The position numbers and the translations under genes are program-made. 64,000 nucleotides of DNA, taken from assembly GCA_943736015.1 (NCBI GenBank), contig OX031060.1:11979501-12043500 (forward strand). Direction: 5' to 3'. Numbering within the stretch: the stretch's first letter is position 1; the number at the start of each line of letters is the position of its first letter. Positions 39,001-51,000 of this stretch are shown in pieces. The notes beneath the pieces are model-generated. The model saw only the letters and a list, made by a program, of their open reading frames with translations, made no database searches and was not told the DNA's origin. This stretch comes from Tridacna crocea (taxonomy: Eukaryota > Mollusca > Bivalvia > Cardiida > Cardiidae).

Positions 39001-42000
39001 TCTTTCTCAGGGTCGTCAAAAGTAGGGATTGTGTGGTTAAAGTATTCATGTGTGAAAAGTATCAACTCAGGTCACCCTGCGCAGTCCGCGCAGGCTGACC
39101 TGGGCCGATACTTTTTGCTATTGCGATTGATCAATTTCTTGTGTGTCAAAGGACCAGTGTACCTCATGATTAGTCAGTTATCATATAAAAGGGGTTTTAG
39201 GAATGTATAATACTGTGATGCTTTGCTTACTGTCATGCACAATTAAGCCTCCTTTTGCCAGAGAATGGTTCATATGTATAGCTGTAGAGTGTTACCCTCA
39301 GTGACCATTAGCCAATGAAAGTCCTGCTTTTTTAAAGTTTTTAAAAAAGGAATAGACTTTGTAGTTAGAGGAAAGTGGCTCTTAATCAACAATTTCACTA
39401 TTTACCACATTTGGTCCCAAGTATCTTTTCCTTATTGCATTAGCTCATTTCATGTATATGATTTCAAATTGAAACACAGTCACGAAAATTTAGACTCTTG
39501 TATAATTTTTTTTTTTTTTCCTCCAGATGTTATGTTGAACATTTTTGTTCATCTTTTTGATATCATTTATTGGGTGACTGACATCTGCATATTGCATGAA
39601 CCTTCTTCAGGAAGGCTCATCAGTCTTCTACAGTGACCAGTATACTTTTACTGTTGTTGGAATTCTCTTTTTGACCCCGGTTAATCACATAAAATGGGTC
39701 TTCAAAAAACAAAGAGTGTGCCAAAGCATAATTTGTTTCAGTTCAGCAACGTCACGCTATACTTTCAGATATTAGACAGTACACATAGTAGTAAAGTTGC
39801 CAACAAAGTACAGACAGTACTCAAAACAATTGTGTTGGGACTGGTGGAGAACAAACATTTAACCTTGGAACATCTGTTGGTGTTTGTACATGGCTTAGTG
39901 TCAGAAACATTGCCAATGCTTGTAGAAACGAAGTAAGTCTATATCTAGACCAGTGACTGTCAAGTACACAGTTTATTCATCTTTCCATTCTTACCTCATT
40001 TTTATGAGCCTGAAGAAAAAGGCTGAAAAAGATATTTTTAAAAGCAATTGGAAAATTGAAGAAAATGTTGGTAACCAGAATTTACCCAATTCCAACAATG
40101 TTTATGTCCTTTAAAATGTAAATTTTATCATTTTAGCTACACTGAATTTGTCTTCTGCAAATGCTTTTAATTGTTGCAAGTTGAAAATTTTGTCAGCTGG
40201 TAAAAGTTTAGGTCAAAATCAGAAAAGTATGACCTTTTAAACCACTGTCTTTAAGATTGTGACTCTAAGGACCCTGAGCATAAACTGCTAGAGGCAGCTT
40301 GGAAATATTTTAATACAATGATAATGATTTATTGTTGAATTTTATTTGAAATTAGGGGTCATTTTATGATCTGCGAAAAAAAAAAAAAATCATCAGAGCA
40401 TTACAGTGGCAGCAATCTTGGTCAATCCATGATTCCAACAGTATTTTTTAGTTCACAGGTTTGCCTTATATTCTTGTTTGATTGTAACTCCCAAGTGAAT
40501 GTTTAGGATATGAGAAGCCTCCATCAATAATATAATGTTATTAATCAAGTGATTTCGTATTGGCCCAGTTACAGGTCCGAGGTCAGCCGTATTGGCCCGA
40601 GGCCGAAGGCCGAGGGTCAATACGCCTGACCGAGGACCTGTAACTGGGCCAATACGAAATCACTTGATTAATGACAATTTTATTAATTAACGCTTTTCCA
40701 AACAATCTCTGGTTTTTACGACACTGAAAAAGAGGTCTTCTGAAAACATTGTGGGAAAAGGAGAAAATGCTGGTAACCAGCGTTTTCTCCTTTTTCCCAC
40801 AATGTTTTCTACCCTGCTGGAAACAAATATCAATTTTTGGGTTACGTTAACTTTGCCGCCTCCTTGAACGTGACTGGCTAAAAGTAAGCACAGACACTCA
40901 CGCCACTGAACTTTTGGCCAATCACGTTCAAGGATTCCTGTATTGGTCGCGGGTCATCAATATTGATACGAGGTCAACTGTATTGATCGGAAGTCAAGTC
41001 GTATTAAGCCGGGGTCACGACCTGTGTGCTATACGAAATCAGAAATGTGACTGGTATCGCGTGGACCGGTTTCCTTGTATAACTTCTATATATCCAATAG
41101 TTTAATTAATAATATCTTATATGCATATTTTCTGATGCAAATATAAATGATACTGGGATCTTTAATCTTTTACTAAACAGTTCTGTGTTTTCAACATTCC
41201 TGAAGCAGGTGTTGATTACATTGTGGGAAAAAAAGAAAATGCAGCTAGTCAGCATTTGCTTTTTTTCCCACAATCACTTCACAAAGACAATTACCATCAT
41301 TCAAGGCACATTTATTCTGTTTTATACGAATGCTTACAATATTGACAAGTTTAGAACTTGTCATCTGGTAAATAATGAAATGACATGTACAGGCATTCAT
41401 GATATTAGGGACAATGGATAGAAAAGAGTTATCAACACATTGTCTCACTGCTAAGGTTTTGACCATTTATTATTCCTCTGCTAATGGCAGAGAGATAGTG
41501 CTTTTGCATTATCAGACTGTCAGTCCATTTTCCATCCAGACAGTTTTCTTTTAAAATCCTTGATGAAAACTGATGAAACTTCATTCATAGTCCTAAAATA
41601 TAGTTGTTTTTATAGTGTCCTGTCATGCAAAAAGGAGCTTGCCATATATTTCAACTTTTGACCGATGTCTCTTAACATACTGGACAAAATAATATGAAAT
41701 TTCATATTTGTATTGTTTATCATAAGCCACAAACAATCATTATCTTTTCTATATAGTGAAATGCTATGTCATGGTAAGAGGGGACTGAAGTTATAGTTTC
41801 ATCATTGTCCAATAACAAAAGGCCATGTGTACATGCAAAACCAGATAGCTCATACCTATATATATTTCTATCAAAAAAGAATGGGTCTTTTTTTGGTGGA
41901 TTGTATCATTGAATTCAAAATTTGTTACTATTAAGATTATCATGAGATCATCAAATTATATTTTCAATTCTGTAGAAATACCACAGAGGAAGAGGAAAAA

Positions 42001-45000
42001 AGTGATAATCTTTTGGAAAAGAAACCAGAACACTCCCTGTTATTACAAACAGAAATGCCCAGAGGGGGATTCAAGCCTAAAGCCAGCAAGAGAACTAATC
42101 TTCATGTCCTTGTGGAATTTGGTCTTGAGGTAAGCTGCTTTTTCCTCTAATCCTCTCAGCTCAGCCCAAATTAAAAACATTTGCAGAAATTGGATTTGCA
42201 TCAGAAAGACTGGAAAACATTGTGAGAAAGGAGAAAATCCTAGTTACCTATATTTTCTTATTTTCCCCAAAATTTTTTCAAAAGCTTGCTTCCTTTATTG
42301 ATAGAATTTTGGACTCCACCAAATTGAAAGCATTTGCAGATGACAAATCAAATGTAGCTCAGACGGTAAGTTCTTTCTTTGATGGGGTAGAATACATTGT
42401 GGGAACTGCTTGCCAGCATATCTTTCCTATGATATTTTCATTAACCCTTTACACAATAGATATTCACTTCTACGCATTGCTTGTAGGAGCCTTTGGAAAA
42501 CATTGTGGCAAAAGGTGAAATTGCTCTTGACGAGCAATTTCACCTTTTGACACTATGTTTTCTAAGCTATCAAAAGGTGTCATGTAAACATAAGAAACAG
42601 CTTCATCCTTACTGTTATTTAGGGTCAATTAGAGATACCATAGAAATGCCTTATGGTGTAAAGGGTTAAGCTCCTTCGTCAGGGTTGATATAACTATATT
42701 ACAGATCCTGAACTCCTGTAAGAAGAGACAGAAGATAAACACACATGACAGCCAACATCTGGAGATGTTAGACCCTCTAGTTCCACTGCTGAAAGACTGT
42801 TTGTACTCTAAATATGCTAAGGTATGTAGAAATGGGCCTATACAACCTGTTTATGTATTTGTATTTGACACTGTATTCAACATCATTTTAATGCTGCAAC
42901 CAGGGCAGTGAGCTATGTTTTCCTGAAATTTCTTTTACCAGTACAGTATTAATATTAACCCATTACCAAACGACAATATTCTAGACTGGTCCAAATTGAA
43001 AGCATTTGCAGATGACAAAATAAAAGTGACTGAAAATTTGAAATTCATTCTGTGAAGGGTAGAAAACATAGTGGGAAAAGGAGAAAATGCTGGTTACCAG
43101 CATTTTCTCCTTTTCCCACAATGTTTTCTACAGGCTTCTTTCTTAGGGGCGTCAAAAGTAGGGATTGTGTGGTAATGGGTTAACAACATTTTAGTTATAA
43201 TGCTGCAACCAGGGCAGTGAGCTATGCTTTCCTGAAGTTTCTTTTACCAGTACAGTGTTAATATTGAAGTGGTGATTGATCCAAGTGATGATTAAATACA
43301 GCTCCTGTTAGTCAGAGATAAACATGAGGACAGTATTGTTGCTGCACCCGATACAAAGTTTTATGACTTGCCCATTTTGAAAAAAAGAAATCGCCGACTT
43401 AACCCTTTACTCCACAGATACTCATTTCTACGCATTGCTTGTAGGAGCCTTAGGAAAATATTGTGGCAAAAGGTGAAATTGCTCGTGACGAGCAATTTCA
43501 CCTTTTGACACAATGTTTTCTATGCTATCAAAAGGTGTCATATATGCATAAGAAATAACTTCATCCTTGCTGTTATTTAGGGTCAATTATAGACAACATA
43601 GAAATGCCTTATGGGGTAAAGGGTTAATAGTAAGGTTTACTGAAGCCCAAGAATGGTCTTTGAAACAATAGAAAACAGGATTGGAAATGGAAAATTGTTA
43701 GTAATCATCATGTTCTCCCTTTCCTACTGTTTTTTAAAGTATTCTTTTACAGTCCTGATAAACAGAACTATATGGTAAAGGTTAAATTATGTAAACATGA
43801 ATGAAAATTCCAGTTAAATTTTTGTTGACAATGTCTTTTTTCCTAGTCAAACTTGGTGAACAGGATGTTTTGAGACAATTACAAATTATACAAATGTATG
43901 TGAGCCGTGCCAGGAGGGTTAGTGTAACTCCTAGATCCATGGTAATAAGCGAGCTATCACATACTTATGGATTCATAACATCTACTTTTTTAACAACCAA
44001 ACTAATCATGAGATAGACTGGTGTATGGGCATGCATAAAACTGACCAGTAGCGAAAAGTTTTTGCCCAGGTTAGCCTGCGCAGGCTGACTGGGATGGATA
44101 CTTCTCACAGATGCATTAATTATTTTCATAGAGCATGGCTCATATAAAGGTATGAAAATGTTATTCAGTTAACTCTTTAACAAACGACAATATTATAGAC
44201 TTGTCCAAATTGAAAGCATTTGCAGACGACAAAATAAAAGTGACTGAAAGTATGAAATTTGTTTTGTGAAGGGTAGAAAACATTGTGGGAAAAGGAGAAA
44301 ATGCTGGTTACCAGCATTTTCTCCTTTTCCCACAATGTTTTCTAAAGGCTTCTTTCTCAGGGGCGTCAAAAGTAGGGATTGTGTGGTGATGGGTTAAATG
44401 GTTAAACATTTTTAAGTCGCACGTTTGTCAAAACGTTCGACTTTTTGCGATGAGCTCGAGGAGCTCAGGGTGGGTTGGGGGGTGTCTATAGTGGGTTGAA
44501 GAATCATGAAAAAAATTGGATCAAAAACGTCGTAAATACTTCATAAACGAGGTGCAGTTACTCTGCTTTAAACCCAATCGCTGTAGAACTACTTTTTCTT
44601 TGGTATGTCTGGAATTTGTTCTTTATGATGGGACTGGACCCGGTAACTCATATAACTCATATACCTACGCTAGAAAAAGGAGAACGTGACTCAAATTTCA
44701 AATTAAAAAAAAATGCGGTTATTTTGTATATCATGTGAAAATTTAACATCTATCTTTGTTAAGATGGGTAAAGAAAACACAATTCAGCTAAGATATCCCC
44801 CATCAGTGCTTAATGTGAGTTTAAAAGGGATCGCGGATTAATATGGCTTATCGAGAGCACCTTACTGTAAATATTCATATATTATCGAGACCGGTAGAGC
44901 TTCGCTTATAAGGGTGGAATTTCGGACTCGAGTGATGTCATTTGAAATCAACTCTTTTAAACCATGCAAACCATGAATTCAGGGTTAAATATCGTAAAAC

Positions 45001-48000
45001 TCGCTCTAAATTTGAAAATTTGTTTCGTTCCGCAGCTTTGACCTAGTTTGTAACGTACGTCTCGGATGAAACACCCCAAACCACTCGAATACCCCAAAAC
45101 ACCCAAAAACTATTCCATTACACATCAAAAAACTTCTGTAACATATAAAACTGCATGCGAAACGCTTACATACACGATTTTATGGAAATCAGACATGAAC
45201 TTTTGCTATCAATTCTAGTATTTTAGGTCTTTGATCAGCTTAAGTTTGAAGTACAAAATTGTACTTTGATTAAGAAAATGCAAATGGCGGACGGGATAGA
45301 AAACAAACGCACATAACGATTACACCAGTAAAGTTAAAATGTTGATTACTGCATTTGTTCGGACCCCAAAAGAGTGGCGACAAGGATATTGCATCCCCTC
45401 CGTATACAGTAAATACAACTTGAAATATGGAACGCAAGGTAAAATACAGCAATTACGACCGTACATTGACAGTTGCACTATTGAGGGGTTTACAGTCAAA
45501 ACGTACTCAAACCAAAACGTACCCAAGTCAAAACGTACCCGAATGGAGTCAAAACTTACCCAAAATGAAGTCTAAACCTACCCAAGTGGAGTCAAAACGT
45601 ACCCAATGTGTAGTCAAAATGAACACATGATTTTTATAGTATTTCTAACTTCAATTTGTGTAAAAATTAATAGAAATTACGTATTCGTCATCATGACGAT
45701 TTATAACTCTTGCTTTATTTTGAATTTGCCTTACATGATTAAAACCAATGATGAAACTTATTTAACAATAAACATAGCGAAGTCAATCAAATGCTTAGTG
45801 ATAAAATCACTTTTTTCTTTTTATTTTTTTTTTAAGGAAGATAAAGTTACTATTAATGAAAGAAAAAAAGCATATTGGATACATCAAAAATATTTATCCA
45901 TCATTATAAAAATACGTTTTATATATGAAGAAAAAAAAACATAAGCATCAGCACATTTAAAGAAATGATATAACAGAGAAATGTGATACATTAATTACAT
46001 TGTTTGGATCTATAGCAAAGATACAATTTCAACACTCAAAAAGAGTGTAACAAATTTAATGTGGTGATTAACCCATTACCACACAATCCCTAGTTTCGAC
46101 TACCCTGAGAAAGAAGCCTTTAGAACACATTGTGGGAAAGGGAAAAAAATGCATTTTCTCCTTTTCCCACAATTTTTTCTAACCTTCACAAAACAAATTT
46201 CAAATTTTCTGTCACTTTTATTTTGTCGTCTGCAAATGCTTTCAATTTGGACAAGCCTAAAATTGGGCTGGTCTGGTAATGAGTTAAACTAATTATTCAC
46301 AATGGTCTTTAACCTGTTGTAGATTGCATAGTTATTAATTACTTTGCAAATATTTTTTATAATTTGAGAGTCAGTTTGGTTGAGATGAAAAACTTTCGGA
46401 CTGTTTTTTCAGCTAACCTGAGCACAACATGCTCAAGGGAAGCTTTTAGGATCACCTGGTGTCTGTCATCCGTCATGCGTCATCAACAATTCTTTAAACA
46501 TCAACTCCTCCAAAACCGCTGGGCCAATATGGACCAAACTTGGCTGGAATGTTCCTTGGGAGGTCCTCTTTGAAAATTGTTCACAGAATTTGATTACGTC
46601 AAAAGTTTTGGTTGCCATGGCAACCAAACAGTTTTCTAAGAAATTCTTTAAAAATCTTCTTCTCTGAAACAGCTGGCCAGATTTTAAAATAATTTCACAG
46701 AGATGTTCCTTAAGTGACCCTTTCCAAAACTTTTTCGTGAAATTTTGATCAGTCAAGAAACATGACTGGTGAATGGGGGCTATTTGCACTATACAGGAAT
46801 GAAGAAATTCTAAAAAATTCTTCTTCTCAGAAACCACTGGTCATATTTTGAAATAATTTCTCAGGGATGTTCTATGGGTGACCCTTTTCAAAAATTGTTT
46901 GCGAAATTTCAATCCGTCAAGAAACATGGCTCTGGTGAATGGGGGCTACTTGTACTTATATGGACATGCAGAAATTCTTGAAAATTCTTACTTCTCTGAA
47001 ACGGCTGATCAGATATTGAAAAAAGTTCACAGAGATGTTCCTTGGGTGACCCTTTTAAAAACTTGTTCGCGAAATTTTGATTTGCCAAGAAACATGGCTC
47101 AGGTGAATTGGGGCTACTATATGGAAATGAAGAATTTCTTGAAAATTCACCTTCTCTGAAACCCATGATCAGATTTTAAAATAATTTCAAAGCAATCTTC
47201 CTTGGGTGACCATTTTCAAAAATGTTTTCGAAATTCTGATCCATCAAGAAACATGGCTCTGGTAAATGGGGTCCACTTGCACTATTCGGACATGAAGAAA
47301 TTCTTGAAAATTCTTCTTCACTGAAATGGTTGGTCAGATTTTGAAATGATTTCACAGAGATGTCCCTTATGTGTCCCTTTTCAAAAATTGTCAAGTGCTA
47401 GCATCTGTATGCAGTGGCACTGTTTCAGTAAGTTCCAAGTAATAGAGGTGACCAATGACATACATTTAATATTGTTTTGGGTATATTATGTCAGGCTATA
47501 TGCCAACATGGATATATTAAAGAAAAAGAAAAATGAAAAGATTTAACTTGGTGGGAAGCTGCCTATTACAAGTAACTGCATTTGCTCAAGTAAATTGCAG
47601 ACTAGTCAAAATCGAAGAATTGCTGAAAACTAATCAAATTTGACTACACCATTAAATTTGAGTCTAATTGGAAGAAAACCTTGAGTAAAAAAAATTGAGT
47701 TTTTCTTTCTTTCAGCTCTGTTTTCCAAAGCTGTTTGAATTACGTAAAAGCAAGATTGTCCTGTAAAAGGGTGATGACCATCTATCAGTCCCAAAATATC
47801 AAGGTTTCACCATTAGTGCGACTTTCAGGACCTTCAGTCCTTTGATTAGAAAATGGAGCAATTGCTAGTTCTAAGCAGTGGATTGTTATCTCTCAGGGAT
47901 ATTCACTGAAGCAGTTGAAATTCAGTGCTAAAAAAATTATGCATGTGTTTGTACAATGTCGGGGTAACAATGTTTTGTTGTCTTTTCCTTCCAGGTGAAT

Positions 48001-51000
48001 GCTTTTACCTTGAGAAATCTAAGATGGATGATGAAAATTGAATTACCATCCTTAAAAGAGAATATTAATGAGATAGCAAATGGTATGTTTATACTCCTTC
48101 GAAGCAGTGCATCACCAGGGACAGCCAAGGGAGACAATACAGAGTTACTGTCAATGTTGTTTAAGGTCAGTCTTTTCTATACATGTACTTCCTTTATAAA
48201 CATAGTTCTTTTACAAGCTCCAAGTTGATTCAATACACCCGGTAACAAAGTTGTTTACTACTTTGTTAAAATATAAATAGCCAACAAAAATTAACTCTTC
48301 ACCATACAAAAAAAGTGTATACTGGTCTAAATGGAAAGCTTATGTAGACAACTCTTTAGGTCTAGCTGAAATGATAGTAATTGCCTGTGAAACTTTGGAA
48401 AACCCTGTGGGAAAAGTAGAAGTACTGATAACCAGTTTTACTTCCTTTTCCTGCAAGGTAGTCAAAAGGCTAATTCCCAAGGGTCATTAAAGAGCCGGAT
48501 TGTGTGTTAAAGCATTAAGGTTTAACCCTGTACCCCATAAGGCATTTCTATGGTATCTCTAACTGACCCTAAATAACAGCAAGGATGAAGCCGTTTCTTA
48601 TGTGTATATGACACCTTTTGATAGTATAGGAAACATTGTGGCAAAAGGTGAAATTGCTTGTCACGAGCAATTTCACGTTTTGCCACAGTGTTTTTCAAAG
48701 GCTCCTACAAGCAATGCGTAGAAATGAGTATCTATGGAGTAAAGGGTTAATACATTAAGAGACTTCATGTTAAAACATTGTGGAAAAGTGGAAAAATTGC
48801 TTGTACCTTTTTCATGCCATCTTCAACAACATGAAATAAGTTAACTGCCGTATGTAATGAGTTAAAGAAAATAAAAGACTTCAGTTGACTTCAAAAATGT
48901 ATTAGATTTGAAGGTTGTTAAGGACATCTGATGCATTATTTCTCTCATTAGTGTATTCAAATTCTTTTATCAGATGATCCCATGCTTTTATAACAATGAG
49001 GAAGAAGTTACTTGAAAATGAAGTAGGAAAAGCAGGGAATGCTAAGGGCCATATATGCGCCCCCCCCTCCCCGATTTGTTTTTATCTTTTCGGCATAGAC
49101 AAATTACATTTTCTGATTATAAACAAGTAATGTATTGTTTGTAAATTCTTTCAAGAAAGACAAGTCTCAAAAAATTACTGTCAAAAAAGTCTTAACCCAT
49201 AAATTGCCCTAACCTTTTAGGTGGCTGAATATATATAGAAGGAAATTTTGTAATCAGTTATGAGATATTGATTCTTTGCAGGCAGTTACTGTGTTAGTGC
49301 GAGATGTAAAGTTGTACAAAATCAAGACCGAAAGACTTGAAGTGTTGCTAACATTCTGTGAGGAGGATCTCTATGATTATAACAGACAGAGCACAGCATT
49401 CTCCCTTCTAAAGGTATTGTTAAGTGATAGACTCAATTTCTTCATAAATGTCGGAATATAATTATTATAAGGTGTTCCCAAACATATTTGAAGTGAATTA
49501 GGGTTTACTACATTTATCGAAAATAATCCATGGCTTAGAGTAAAGGAGTCAGAAGTTCTATCTTGGTTGGATCTTCAGTGGAAGTACAGAGCCTAAGCCT
49601 AATATTTTTGAAATCTAATGAAAACATGAACAAATAATCTGTTACTGTTAAATGTCTGAAGTATAGCTGAAAGTAGAATGAAAACTTACTTTTGCATACA
49701 TTTACCTTTGATGAAAAGTTTGCTGTTAAATGATATACTTTTTCTTTCACTTCATATTTTTTGAAGATTAAATTTATATTTAGTTCCAGTCTTTTTACTT
49801 GAAAAGCAGTATGTGTTAACAGTAAATTGTTCTTGCTTTTTTCCTCTTCTGAAGTGAATATTGTGTTTTCTTTTGTCATCATTATTATGGACAATTATAT
49901 ATCCTTGCTGTTGAATTGTTCTCTTGCCTTCCATTTTAATGATTCTATGAAATAAAGCTTCTGAAAACATTATTAGGAAAAAAAAGGAAATGGTTAACTC
50001 TTTTGCTATCTATGTACCTGTTGAAAGCATCTGCCGCTTAGAAAATAGAGGTAGCATAAATGATGGTTTTTGTCTTTGATAGAATAGAAAACATTATGGA
50101 AAAAGGAGAAAATGGTGGTTCAACATACCATATTCTCAACATGTTTTCACAAGCTATCTTTTCCAGGGTTTTTCAAACAGCATTCTCTCCTATGCTGGCA
50201 ATATTTTCAAAGGTCATCTGCTTCTGTGTGGTTAAAAGTCTGAATTATGTTTGAAAGGGTTACTGCATCACTGACGGTTTAATATCTGATTACACCTGAA
50301 CACACTATGGCAAAAGGCGATAATGAGCAATATCTCCTTTTACCTCAGTGTTTACAAAAGTCTTTGTTGCAAGATCAAACATGAAGTAAATGAGCTAAAT
50401 CATACCATATTTCAAGGCAATCATGTCAAGAAAAAGACAACTAGTTCAGATAGATGAAATGGTGAAAAAGATCGAGGAAATGTCAATCACAGCTGATGCT
50501 CCCCATGTTCGTCGTGAATGCAGACAGGTAATTTTTTTTTCACAAAACAAAAGTTATTTTCGCTCTGTTTAAAAGTGCTGTCTAGGCATTTAAACTTGTA
50601 GGCTTGTCAGAGGTAAAATTTACTCTAGATACATTGGTAGATCCATCAGCCATAGTGGCATAGTGTTCAATAAATTACCGTTAATTGAGTGAAGATGTAG
50701 GTTCCATAACAAGATAAATGTTAAATGATAGGTCTGTAATAGTGTCGTCCCTTGATAGTTCCAGCTAATATAAGAATTATTAAATGGTCTCTGTCATATA
50801 CAATTACTCTTTAAAAGTTCTAAACTTTTATGCCAAGGTATCAGCCATTTAGCTAGGTGTATGTACCATGTGGATTTAGCTGGCAGCTCACCAACTGGTT
50901 ATATAGGAACAACTCCCTTTCTCCCCCATCACATCATGACTAGAAACTTAGGAATAGAACCTTGGGATAACAACTCTCTCCTCCCCCCCAGCCCCCTCCC

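Noticed and set aside
38509..39210. Long 233-residue open frame over exon 31 and the following family A copy
   Set aside because: Only 38,593-38,760 matches UTP20; the flanks are intron and MITE sequence that happens to stay open.
45606..45944. 112-residue plus-strand open frame in the longest intron
   Set aside because: AT-rich, biased to I/N/K/F, lacks splice or promoter support and resembles no family I know.
46466..46837. 123-residue minus-strand open frame
   Set aside because: Lies in the ~160-base tandem units; the same peptide recurs with breaks in other units.
49535..49894. 119-residue minus-strand open frame in intron 36
   Set aside because: AT-rich composition, no recognisable motif, no splice context on that strand.
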